From positions 1-35,656 of IMG/VR virus record IMGVR_UViG_3300032893_000191: DNA of 35,656 nucleotides. One strand, written 5' to 3'. The notes beneath the pieces were generated by a model. It had not been told where the DNA came from and made no database searches. It saw nothing but the letters and a program-made list of their open reading frames with translations. The position numbers were made by a program, and so were the translations under genes. Positions within the stretch are counted from its first letter, which is position 1. Each line of letters starts with the position of its first letter. The stretch is from a virus. This document shows, piece by piece, positions 24,388 through 30,283 of the stretch.

Positions 24388-25788
24388 ATGGAGATTTTTG
24401 ACCAAAACAAAACTGAAAAAAAAGAGGAAGCGATCACCAAATTTATCATTGCGACGCAGGATTGTAGCGGCTATGGGTTCGCCAAGATGCTTCAAGATCA
24501 GGTTGATGGGCGCGGCGCATCGCGGCGCGATAAGGGTTCGGTTGAAGACGTGATTATGGCGATCTTGCCGAAAGAAAAAGAGGAAGAAGAAGAAAAATTA
24601 TATCGTGTCGGCGATGATGTGGTTCAAAAAATGCCGCTCGAAAAATTGTTCAGCCGCCGCAAAGATTATAAGGACTATCTTTGGGTATTTGATATGAACT
24701 TCGGATCAGAGATGGCCGACAAGCTCCGCGAGGAAGGATTTTATGTCATTGGAGGGCATGAGCTTACTGACAAGCTCGAACACGACCGCGAGTACGGCCT
24801 GTCGCTCGTCAAAAAAGCGGGCCTCGCCGAGCCGCCCTCGAAAAAGTTTTCCGACATTGCGAGCGGTCTTGAATTCTTGGATGCGAATGAAATGATCGCG
24901 TATGTTTTTAAGCCGGATGAACCCGACGACCACGCGTGGGTTACGACCACCCCGGATAACGACAATGATATTCAGGCGAATCGAGAATTGTACCGGTTCC
25001 TCGCCGCGCAGGGCGAAGGGAAGGGCGACTACATTCTTCAAGAGCGCAAGAAGGGCGTTGAACTCAACGTGGAATTGTGGCTGTACCAAGGAAAGCCGTT
25101 TTTCGCGCATGGCAATTTTGAATGCAAACGAAAGGATAACGGCGATCACGGCCGCATGATCGGATGCGCCCAAGACATCGAGTTCGTGATCCCGGTGAAT
25201 GCGAAGATATTGAAGGCAACGCTTTGGAAGCTCATTGAACAGCCGGAATTTAAGGATTACACGGGCTTTATTGATATGAACCTCATTGTCGCTGACGATC
25301 AACCGTGGTTCCTTGAATTTTGCGGCCGCTTTGGATATAACAGCCATCCCAATTTATTCCTCACCGTAGCGATCTCGCCGATTGGGAAAATACTTTCGGA
25401 TTTTGTGATGGGGAACGTGGAAAATTTTAGACGCCATTTCCGCGCAGGATTTGGCGCTTCGATCACCTGTTGGATTGATAAGCCGGTTGAGGGATTGCCG
25501 ATCATCTTTGACGACGATCAGGATATTGAAAGCCGCTTCTTCCACTTTGATACTTATAAGGAAGATGATGAGTATTATCTTGCGGGCTATGCCAATGAGG
25601 TCGGGATCATTTGCGCTCACGATTACGATTTGAAGTCGGCCGCCGATGCCGTGTTGCAAAAGTTCGATCACATTCATTATCCCGGACGGACCGCCCGTAC
25701 CGATCTCAACCGCGAAGATTATTTGTCGAATCCGCAAGAGCGATTGATCGCGGCAAATGAAATGAAACTTTTTGAACCCGAAGAATGA
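24388..25788 (+). CDS. ATP-grasp ligase, PurD-like
   Basis: I prefer ATG 24388 (466 residues) over an upstream TTG at 24379. The layout is that of phosphoribosylamine-glycine ligase: a Rossmann-like N-terminal part with FGSEMADKLREEGFYVIGGH, then the ATP-grasp core (DREYGLSLVKKAGL; FKPDEPDD; ILQERKKGVELNVELWLYQG; RMIGCAQDIEF). The metal-binding strand is GFIDMNLIVADDQPWFLEFC with GRFGYNSHPN, matching the conserved EFNCRFGDPE of PurD. ATP-grasp enzymes join a carboxylate to an amine using ATP. Here the substrate could be phosphoribosylamine plus glycine, or a peptide or amine unrelated to purines. It lies between virion and lysis genes, which is unusual. It overlaps the next gene by 4 nt. Confidence 0.75.
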   Translation: MEIFDQNKTEKKEEAITKFIIATQDCSGYGFAKMLQDQVDGRGASRRDKGSVEDVIMAILPKEKEEEEEKLYRVGDDVVQKMPLEKLFSRRKDYKDYLWVFDMNFGSEMADKLREEGFYVIGGHELTDKLEHDREYGLSLVKKAGLAEPPSKKFSDIASGLEFLDANEMIAYVFKPDEPDDHAWVTTTPDNDNDIQANRELYRFLAAQGEGKGDYILQERKKGVELNVELWLYQGKPFFAHGNFECKRKDNGDHGRMIGCAQDIEFVIPVNAKILKATLWKLIEQPEFKDYTGFIDMNLIVADDQPWFLEFCGRFGYNSHPNLFLTVAISPIGKILSDFVMGNVENFRRHFRAGFGASITCWIDKPVEGLPIIFDDDQDIESRFFHFDTYKEDDEYYLAGYANEVGIICAHDYDLKSAADAVLQKFDHIHYPGRTARTDLNREDYLSNPQERLIAANEMKLFEPEE

Positions 25789-26192
25789 ACATCCGCATCC
25801 ATACCATCCCGCACAAAGATCAGCGCTACGACACCGTAGGCGATTGGATTGTCAAGGGAGGGTCATTGAGCGAGATTGTGGTTTCGGAAACGGGGAACGA
25901 GGACTATGATTTTATGATCGCTGTTCACGAATTCATTGAGGGGTATCTTTGTGCGAAGCGCGGCATCACTCAAAAACAGGTGGACGATTTTGACCGGGCC
26001 TATGAGGAAGCCCGGCGGACCCGGAGCGAGGCGCCGTGTGGATGTAAGCCGACAGACGCGAGCGAACCGGGCAATGATCGCCATGCGCCTTATACCAAGG
26101 AGCATCGTTTCGCCACTACCATCGAAAAACAGCTTTGCGCGAACCTCAAAATTGGATGGGATAAATACGAAAAGGTCATTGATGCAATATGA
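25785..26192 (+). CDS. Putative zinc-dependent protein with HEFIE motif
   Basis: A 135-residue protein coupled by ATGA to the ATP-grasp gene. The central helix FMIAVHEFIEGYLCAKRGI contains HEFIE, an HExxE-like arrangement that could bind metal, and a further His/Glu set lies near APYTKEHRFATTIEKQL. I associate this pattern with small phage hypothetical proteins of unknown function. Between them is a Cys pair (CGC) and a polar linker. It could be a metallopeptidase-like fold or a metal-binding accessory of the ATP-grasp enzyme; neither is proven. It ends 12 nt before the endolysin start. Confidence 0.55.
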   Translation: MNIRIHTIPHKDQRYDTVGDWIVKGGSLSEIVVSETGNEDYDFMIAVHEFIEGYLCAKRGITQKQVDDFDRAYEEARRTRSEAPCGCKPTDASEPGNDRHAPYTKEHRFATTIEKQLCANLKIGWDKYEKVIDAI

Positions 26193-26198
26193 TATACT
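26190..26198 (+). promoter_or_regulatory. Extended -10 promoter (TGATATACT) for the endolysin
   Basis: TG at 26190-26191 and TATACT at 26193-26198 lie exactly 6 nt before ATG 26205. The TG overlaps the stop codon of the upstream gene. No clear -35 is visible. Predicts leaderless lysis-gene mRNA. Confidence 0.5.
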
Positions 26199-26204
26199 AA
26201 ATGA

Positions 26205-26684
26205 ATGGATACCTACCCATTGCGCGTGATCGCCTTTGTTAAGGCGCAACAGATTTTTGAGGGGTGGTACACGCCCGGGCAGATCGTGGACGGCATTGAA
26301 TATCCGAAGGGGTCAATCACTTTTCAGAATAACAACCCGGCCGCTATTCGATTTTCGGGATGGCAAACATCCGCGATCCCTGACGGATTGGGATGCTTGG
26401 GATTGGGCGTTGGAGGGAATTACGGGAAGTATGCCACGGTGCAAGATGGCATGAACGCCGGATGCCAATTCCTTATGGACGTAATCAAGAATGAATTGAT
26501 CCCCTATCGCAATCAGGCAAAGTTGTGGAAACTTCCCGATTCCGGCTCGCTTTCCATCGCTCAATATTTTCAAATTTATGCGCCGGGGAATGTGGACAAG
26601 AACCACCCGGTCAATTATGCGAAATTCGTTGCAGATAAGGTCGGGGTCCCGGTCGAAACCCCTTTGAGAAACTTGTTATGCTAA
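26205..26684 (+). CDS. Endolysin-type peptidoglycan hydrolase
   Basis: The 159-residue protein has the pattern of lysozyme-fold phage enzymes that read F-E-G near the N-terminus and then NNNP: FVKAQQIFEGWYTPGQ (candidate catalytic E19) and FQNNNPAAIRFSG. A later G-K-Y-A-T-V-Q-D-G-M-N-A-G run matches the usual FaxFxxxexG segment. The C-terminal part (SIAQYFQIYAPGNVDKNHP) is common in the same group. There is no signal peptide, so a holin is needed for export; the next gene is holin-like. Its own leaderless promoter would let lysis timing differ from structural genes. Confidence 0.75.
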   Translation: MDTYPLRVIAFVKAQQIFEGWYTPGQIVDGIEYPKGSITFQNNNPAAIRFSGWQTSAIPDGLGCLGLGVGGNYGKYATVQDGMNAGCQFLMDVIKNELIPYRNQAKLWKLPDSGSLSIAQYFQIYAPGNVDKNHPVNYAKFVADKVGVPVETPLRNLLC

Positions 26685-26685
26685 C

Positions 26686-27000
26686 ATGTTATCCAACGCT
26701 AAAAAATTTTGGATTTGGCTTGTGGTATCGAGCGGCGATCCGTCGCAGGTGGCGTTGACGGTTAAAGGATTTTTCTCATTGACGGTCGTTCAGGCGATCT
26801 TCAATATCCTTCCCGTCTTTGGTATCCACCCGGCCTTTACGCTTGATGTCTTGGGGACCGACGCATACAGCGCCGTCTTCTCGATCCTGACCGTCCTATC
26901 ATCCCTTGTGACCGCCTACGGCGCCATCATCAAGGTTTGGAAGACGATCACGGGGACCAACCAAGCGATGTCCGCCTACAAAATGGCACACCGCGTTTAG
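26686..27000 (+). CDS. Holin-like membrane protein
   Basis: The start lies 1 nt after the endolysin stop. The 104-residue product has two or three hydrophobic segments (VALTVKGFFSLTVVQAIFNI; AVFSILTVLSSLVTAYGAII) and a short polar C-terminus (GTNQAMSAYKMAHRV). Size, topology and pairing with the endolysin fit a holin that permeabilises the membrane at lysis. A strong terminator follows directly, marking the end of the late transcription unit. Confidence 0.7.
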   Translation: MLSNAKKFWIWLVVSSGDPSQVALTVKGFFSLTVVQAIFNILPVFGIHPAFTLDVLGTDAYSAVFSILTVLSSLVTAYGAIIKVWKTITGTNQAMSAYKMAHRV

Positions 27001-27031
27001 GTGTGTTACAATATTTCCGAGGATATAGAGC

Positions 27032-27067
27032 AACAAAAAACCGAACAGAAATGCGCGGTTTTTTGTT
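27032..27067 (+). terminator. Strong, probably bidirectional intrinsic terminator
   Basis: A perfect 12-bp stem, AACAAAAAACCG (27032-27043) with CGGTTTTTTGTT (27056-27067), and a 12-nt loop. The arm contains T6 on either strand. It ends the lysis/late operon. Confidence 0.85.
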
Positions 27068-27107
27068 ATTTTAAAGATAGTAGCTTCAAATTTAAGAGAG
27101 GTGCTAT

Positions 27108-27428
27108 GTGGCGAAAACGATTTTTTGCATTTTGGTCGGCTTCTCGTTCCTTCTTGTGTCGCTACATGGACAAGAGGGAACAGCACCGGCAAGACCTGTT
27201 CTTGAAGCGAATTCGGGAATCGGGAGGATGGTAACGTGTCCCACGCCAACCTATTCCGTTCCTACAACGGAAACCCTAACTATTCCCCACGCGCTCTACG
27301 AACGCGCAAAACTCAAAGCGCGACTATCAACCCTGTTACACGACAGCTTGTACGACGACGCAAAAGGAATCGTGAACGTCGAACGAGAGCGAGAAATTAA
27401 GAAGCTCGCCAACGAGCTTCGGAAGTGA
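27108..27428 (+). CDS. Small secreted or anchored protein
   Basis: I choose GTG 27108 (106 residues): it gives a clean signal sequence (TIFCILVGFSFLLVSLHG), followed by a Pro/Thr-rich linker and a helical C-terminal domain (LYERAKLKARLSTLLHDSL, then EREREIKKLANELRK). A Shine-Dalgarno-like AGAGAGG lies 27095-27101, one of the few in this window. An ATG two bases upstream (27106) opens a different frame of 42 codons. Being the first gene after the late terminator, it probably belongs to a separate unit. Possible roles are spanin-like or envelope-associated; unknown. Confidence 0.6.
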   Translation: MAKTIFCILVGFSFLLVSLHGQEGTAPARPVLEANSGIGRMVTCPTPTYSVPTTETLTIPHALYERAKLKARLSTLLHDSLYDDAKGIVNVEREREIKKLANELRK

Positions 27429-27434
27429 GGGCGT

Positions 27435-27659
27435 ATGGAAACCGCGAAACCCCCGCAGGATTCGTTTATGATTTTTTGCAAGGGGTATTGCGGACGATTT
27501 ATCGCAATCCCCATCACGATCCTCAAAAGAGTTTTGAAGGGTCAGTCCCTTCAAGAGTTTTGTGACGGATTTGTGTGTACGTCATGCTCAACCGATTTCA
27601 CCATATTGATCGAAGGCACGTCGCAGTTGACCTTAAACGATAAAAGCGATCCGGCCTAA
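27435..27659 (+). CDS. Zinc-ribbon protein
   Basis: A 74-residue protein with two pairs of Cys: CKGYCGRF near residue 15 and CDGFVCTSCSTDF near residue 45, a layout typical of a single zinc ribbon. A basic/hydrophobic helix separates the pairs (ITILKRVLKGQSLQEF). No catalytic motif. It lies 6 nt after the previous gene and before two hairpins. DNA or RNA binding, or a protein adaptor role, is likely. Confidence 0.6.
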   Translation: METAKPPQDSFMIFCKGYCGRFIAIPITILKRVLKGQSLQEFCDGFVCTSCSTDFTILIEGTSQLTLNDKSDPA

Positions 27660-27694
27660 CCCCGCCACAATCCCTCCTTAAATCCCACCCAAGC

Positions 27695-27718
27695 CCGCCC
27701 ACCCCTCTATGTGGGCGG
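27695..27718 (+). terminator. GC-rich hairpin, probable terminator
   Basis: CCGCCCAC (27695-27702) pairs perfectly with GTGGGCGG (27711-27718) over an 8-nt loop, followed by CAATTTTATT. The T run is imperfect, so termination may be partial. Confidence 0.6.
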
Positions 27719-27728
27719 CAATTTTATT

Positions 27729-27770
27729 ACTTGAAACAAAATGCCTTTTGTGACGTTATATATTTCAAGT
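27729..27770. repeat. Nested inverted repeats in intergenic DNA
   Basis: The outer pair ACTTGAAA (27729-27736) and TTTCAAGT (27763-27770) encloses an inner pair ACAAAA/TTTTGT (27736-27741 with 27746-27751). It lies in the gap 27660-27888, which otherwise holds only terminators and a promoter. It may be an operator, an RNA fold or a replication-related site. Confidence 0.5.
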
Positions 27771-27850
27771 CCCTATCAAGGACGACGATTGCAAGGCATA
27801 TGCAGGACGGACCGGTTCCGGCTGATCCTATCCCAACAAGCATTCGCCAT

Positions 27851-27873
27851 AACAGCCCAATAGGGCTGTTTTT
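27851..27873 (+). terminator. Strong intrinsic terminator
   Basis: AACAGCCC (27851-27858) with GGGCTGTT (27863-27870), a 4-nt loop AATA, and a T run of five ending at 27873. Confidence 0.85.
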
Positions 27874-27881
27874 GGTAGAAT
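27873..27881 (+). promoter_or_regulatory. Extended -10 promoter (TGGTAGAAT)
   Basis: TG at 27873-27874 and TAGAAT at 27876-27881, 7 nt before ATG 27889. It directly follows the terminator. AAAGG lies within 3 nt of the ATG, too close for a normal ribosome binding site. Confidence 0.5.
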
Positions 27882-27888
27882 TAAAGGT

Positions 27889-28380
27889 ATGAGCAGATCA
27901 GGGGCGTTCGCGCTCCTTACGGCCGTCCTTTTGGGCTTTATAGCGTTCTTGGCGGGATGGGGTCGCATCTTGCACCATCCCCGGTCCTCCGCGATCTTCG
28001 ATCCGCCGGAGGCCGCCGCCGCCCAAATTCCCGACTTATCCACAGAAAAACCATTGACACCGATAGTTGACCTTCCCCCGATTCTTGAACGCGCTTGTTC
28101 ATGCGAATCGTGGGGCGATCCGAATAAAATTCCCCGGCAATATCTTCCTGATGGATCAATTCTTTGGGGCTATGAAACCGATCCAAATACAGGGAAAACC
28201 GTGCAAGTGAAACGGGATGTAGGCGCCTGTCAGATCAACACGGCGGTTTGGCTTGCGAGTTCAACCGAGCAGGGGTACGACATCATCAATTCAACTTCGA
28301 GTAATGAGTTGTGGGCGTTGCACCTCTACCACGATTTCGGAATGGCGCCGTGGTCGGCATCAAAATCGTGTTGGAAATAA
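27889..28380 (+). CDS. Membrane-anchored lytic transglycosylase-like protein
   Basis: 163 residues. A signal anchor (FALLTAVLLGFIAFLAGW) and Pro-rich linker precede a compact lysozyme-like domain. The candidate catalytic Glu is E73 in ACSCESWGDP; RQYLPDGSILWG and DVGACQINTAVWLASS match the conserved q(i)N core, and a C-terminal NELWALHLYHDFGMAPWSAS with KSCW closes the fold. The form of this domain is one I associate with Patescibacteria. It is separate from both the virion transglycosylase and the endolysin. A role at the cell envelope, in superinfection exclusion or late lysis, is plausible. A TTATCCACA sequence lies inside the gene. Confidence 0.75.
   Translation: MSRSGAFALLTAVLLGFIAFLAGWGRILHHPRSSAIFDPPEAAAAQIPDLSTEKPLTPIVDLPPILERACSCESWGDPNKIPRQYLPDGSILWGYETDPNTGKTVQVKRDVGACQINTAVWLASSTEQGYDIINSTSSNELWALHLYHDFGMAPWSASKSCWK
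28036..28044 (+). promoter_or_regulatory. DnaA-box-like TTATCCACA followed by TTGACA
   Basis: Perfect TTATCCACA; nine bases later is a perfect TTGACA (28054-28059). No good -10 follows at the usual distance, and the site is inside a coding region, so it may be a DnaA site without promoter activity. Confidence 0.45.
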
Positions 28381-28406
28381 GCACCTATTCACAGGAAATA
28401 CACACA

Positions 28407-28435
28407 TTGATTCAGCGCTGAATTTTTGATATGCT
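28407..28435 (+). promoter_or_regulatory. Promoter with palindromic operator in spacer
   Basis: TTGATT (28407-28412), a 17-bp spacer and TATGCT (28430-28435) with an upstream TG (extended -10). A perfect 14-bp palindrome, ATTCAGCGCTGAAT (28410-28423), overlaps the -35 and spacer, as expected for a repressor site. A box-like CTATTCACA lies upstream at 28385-28393. It would drive the RNA region that follows. Confidence 0.6.
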
Positions 28436-28462
28436 ACGATTAAGGAACTGAAATGTTACGGC

Positions 28463-28520
28463 GATGGAGCGCCGAGGCACGGTTCTTGAAAAGTCCGTCC
28501 GCTCCATCGGGCGGACTTTT
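28463..28520 (+). promoter_or_regulatory. Attenuator: terminator with competing anti-terminator
   Basis: The terminator stem is AAAAGTCCG (28489-28497) with CGGACTTTT (28512-28520), extended inside by CCG/CGG and followed by a T run. The loop and inner arm CGCTCCATC (28500-28508) is a perfect complement to GATGGAGCG (28463-28471) upstream. Only one of the two pairings can form. This is the standard layout of a transcription attenuator. The promoter at 28407 would produce this leader, and read-through would transcribe the RNA region and the gene at 28867. Confidence 0.6.
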
Positions 28521-28527
28521 TAGTCGC

Positions 28528-28697
28528 GGGTTGTTCTTTGAACCGAGGGGGCCTGTATAAAGCATGGTGCGTCGCCGCAAGGTTTGGGTTTGAATCCCGC
28601 TCCGGCCGGAGAATAAATCAAACTAAAAATTGAAGACGCATGGGCCATAGCAGATGTCATACATCCGTAGTAGTCCCCTCGGCTCAAAGAACGAACC
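28528..28697 (+). ncRNA. Complex structured RNA of unknown class
   Basis: A closing helix of 23 positions with two mismatches joins 28528-28550 with 28675-28697, including TTCTTTG/CAAAGAA and CCGAGGGG/CCCCTCGG. Inside, a second helix pairs 28562-28573 with 28635-28651 (TGCGTC/GACGCA, ATGG/CCAT, with a bulge). Within that are GTTTG/CAAAC, a GGG-TTTGAAT-CCC arm whose loop resembles a tRNA T-loop, and a CTCC/GGAG hairpin. A further hairpin GATGT/ACATC lies at 28653-28665. No anticodon arm, CCA end or tag reading frame is visible, so I do not call it tRNA or tmRNA. No reading frame of note spans it. Confidence 0.5.
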
Positions 28698-28866
28698 TAT
28701 CAAAAGTTCGGTCGAACAATAGAATTTAAAATCGGAAGGGAGATGCGTTTGCATCGTCCTAAATTAAAGCCATCAACTTCAAAATAAAGGGGAAGGGGAC
28801 GAAAATTCTTATTTTTGAGGGGATGGGGAATTCTTAAAAGCAGAAGAAAAGAAGAAGATTAAGAAT
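28698..28866 (+). other. Gene-free stretch with small hairpins
   Basis: The end of the 486-base gap between the transglycosylase and the next gene. It holds two small hairpins, GTTC/GAAC (28706-28717) and GGGA-GATGC/GCATC-TCC (about 28738-28759), then purine-rich sequence with several GGGG runs. I see no promoter or coding frame here. It may be the 3' part of the structured RNA or a leader of the next gene. Confidence 0.4.
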
Positions 28867-29154
28867 ATGGATAAAGAGTATTTAGATAAATTAAAAAAAA
28901 GAAGTGAATTATCGAAGGTTTATAATCGGGATCAATTTGTTGCGGACGAGATTTATAAATTTTTCGGCAAAAAAATCGCTTTTCCGCTCTTAATGAGATT
29001 GATTAAAACGCACGGCAATCAGTTCGTTTATGAAACTTATAATGAAATCCGTCAAGGGAATGCAAAATCGCCGGTCGCGCTTTTTATGTGGAAAATGAAG
29101 CAGAATAAAATTAAGTGGAATGATGAGTTATCCACAGAAAAGGGTTTGCGGTAG
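28867..29154 (+). CDS. Hypothetical basic helical protein, early region
   Basis: A 95-residue protein, strongly helical and basic (LDKLKKRSELSKVYNRDQF; KKIAFPLLMRLIKTHGNQF). The C-terminal helix (SPVALFMWKMKQNKIKW) resembles small proteins found in Patescibacteria-type genomes, although I cannot name the family. It is the first gene after the attenuator and structured RNA, so it may be the target of that regulation. A purine-rich AGAAGAAAAGAAGAAG precedes the ATG and could help ribosome binding. The last codons overlap the next promoter with its TTATCCACA site. Confidence 0.6.
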   Translation: MDKEYLDKLKKRSELSKVYNRDQFVADEIYKFFGKKIAFPLLMRLIKTHGNQFVYETYNEIRQGNAKSPVALFMWKMKQNKIKWNDELSTEKGLR

Positions 29155-29174
29155 ACAACCTGTCATGGTAGGAT
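29128..29174 (+). promoter_or_regulatory. Early promoter with TTATCCACA box, leaderless geometry
   Basis: Perfect TTATCCACA (29128-29136), then 9 nt, then TTGCGG (29146-29151), a 17-bp spacer and TAGGAT (29169-29174) with an upstream TG. The ATG at 29181 is exactly 6 nt further. A short inverted repeat GACA/TGTC (29154-29164) lies in the spacer. Confidence 0.6.
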
Positions 29175-29180
29175 TTATAC

Positions 29181-29399
29181 ATGTGCAAGAATGATCCGGG
29201 GGTTGAGAATCGGCGCAAGATCGGGAAGTGCCATGTGTGTAAAGGGGAAAATCTTTCAATCGGATTTTGCAACATTTGTTGCCATTGGTTTTGTAAAAAG
29301 TGCAATAAGAGAGTTTTTGCGCGAGCGATGGAAGCAGTAAAAGAAATGGTCGGGGGGGTCGTCCCCGGATGTTGCGGACCGGTATTTGTCCATGTCTAA
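29181..29399 (+). CDS. Zinc-binding protein with multiple Cys pairs
   Basis: A 72-residue protein with CHVCKGENLSIGFCNICCHW and CKKCNK, giving at least six Cys and a His in a compact block. The pattern suggests two interleaved zinc sites (RING-like or treble-clef). The remaining sequence is basic and then hydrophobic (VGGVVPGCCGPVFVHV). It is transcribed from its own leaderless-type promoter and overlaps the following gene by 8 nt. It likely acts as a small adaptor or nucleic-acid-binding factor; function unknown. Confidence 0.6.
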   Translation: MCKNDPGVENRRKIGKCHVCKGENLSIGFCNICCHWFCKKCNKRVFARAMEAVKEMVGGVVPGCCGPVFVHV

Positions 29400-30072
29400 C
29401 ACTTATTCATTACGATATATTTGCGGCAATTGTGAAGTTGAGGCCGAGCGGGAATTCCAAAAAGGGCAATTGGCGCCTACGGCCGTTGAGTGTGAAAATT
29501 GCGGCGGAGAATGTACAAAGGCCACGCGATCCAACGCGGGCCAACGAGATTTCAAGCCCATGCCGTCGCAACAGATTCAGAATAATAACGCCGACGATGA
29601 GGAAGATGAATTTGATGCTTCCTTGAAAGCGGAAGATGTGATTGACGATGGCATTTCCGCAGAGGAAAAAGCCGAGCGCGTGAAGGAATCTTTGACCGAA
29701 GTGCATGATTCGTCGTCGTTAAAACCGGAAAATACCGATCCCACGAAGCGTTTTATTTTGGTGGGGTCAAACATTCTCAATAAGCGCAAAGAGGTGGTCG
29801 GCTATGTTCCCGCATCCGAGCAGAGCTTTGAGGAAGTGAAGGCGCAGTTTCGAGGCAAAAAAGAGCTTGAAGAATTTATGAGGCGGATCAAGATTGCTCC
29901 GCAAACCCTCGTTGAGCTTTATGGCCTCGATCCTGACGAGTGCTATTTCCTCGAAATGCTTGATCGGAAATGGGAGCATAAGCGCCGCATGTTGCCGGAG
30001 CTTCCTATGCTTCCCGCCTTATCCGATGGGAATTACGAGGGCTATAAAAAATCATTGGGGATTGTTGCTTAA
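29392..30072 (+). CDS. Zinc-ribbon protein with acidic linker
   Basis: Starting at ATG 29392, 226 residues. An N-terminal zinc ribbon (YICGNCEVE ... VECENCGGEC, about 8-38) is followed by an acidic disordered linker (about 60-105). A C-terminal mixed domain (about 118-226) begins RFILVGSNILNKRKEVVGYV and ends with a helix-rich part. No catalytic motif is obvious. It sits just before the IF-1 gene with no gap; both lie in one operon, so it might take part in transcription or translation control. That is inference from position. Confidence 0.55.
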   Translation: MSNTYSLRYICGNCEVEAEREFQKGQLAPTAVECENCGGECTKATRSNAGQRDFKPMPSQQIQNNNADDEEDEFDASLKAEDVIDDGISAEEKAERVKESLTEVHDSSSLKPENTDPTKRFILVGSNILNKRKEVVGYVPASEQSFEEVKAQFRGKKELEEFMRRIKIAPQTLVELYGLDPDECYFLEMLDRKWEHKRRMLPELPMLPALSDGNYEGYKKSLGIVA

Positions 30073-30282
30073 ATGGCAAAGGATATAAAAAATATGAAGC
30101 GAGGCGTCGTGACCGAAGCATTGCCAAATGCTCAATTCAGGGTTGATGTTGATGGACGGATTGTCATTTGCTATTTGGCGGGTCGCATGATGAAAGCGAA
30201 TATCCGAGTTTCGATAGGTGACAAAGTTGATGTCATTTTGCCTCCGGGTAGTGACCGGGGAAGGATTGATTGGCGATACTAA
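30073..30282 (+). CDS. infA: Translation initiation factor IF-1 homologue
   Basis: The 69-residue protein matches bacterial IF-1 along its whole length: start MAKDIKNMKRGVVTEALPN, then FRVDVDGRIVICYLAGRMMK, NIRVSIGDKVDVILPPG and DRGRIDWRY. The OB-fold landmarks GxVxExLPNAxFRV, GxMxKxxIR, GDKVxV and GRIxxR are all present. IF-1 binds the ribosomal A site on the 30S subunit and helps start-site selection. It follows the zinc-ribbon gene with no gap and precedes the methyltransferase. A phage copy is unusual. It may bias host ribosomes toward phage mRNAs, which here appear to lack Shine-Dalgarno sequences and often leaders. Confidence 0.9.
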   Translation: MAKDIKNMKRGVVTEALPNAQFRVDVDGRIVICYLAGRMMKANIRVSIGDKVDVILPPGSDRGRIDWRY

Positions 30283-30283
30283 A

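Noticed and set aside
24379-24407. TTGACA at 24379 as a -35 for the ATP-grasp gene
   Set aside because: No -10 follows at 15-19 nt and the start codon lies within the spacer; TTGACA is chance sequence around the start.
27001-27234. Plus-strand frame of 77 codons beginning directly after the holin stop
   Set aside because: Its first half runs through the strong terminator stem; only the part from 27106 has any support.
28551-28660. tRNA or tmRNA gene suggested by a T-loop-like arm
   Set aside because: No 7-bp acceptor pairs at the right distance, no anticodon arm, no CCA and no tag frame. The arm fits better inside the larger fold at 28528-28697.
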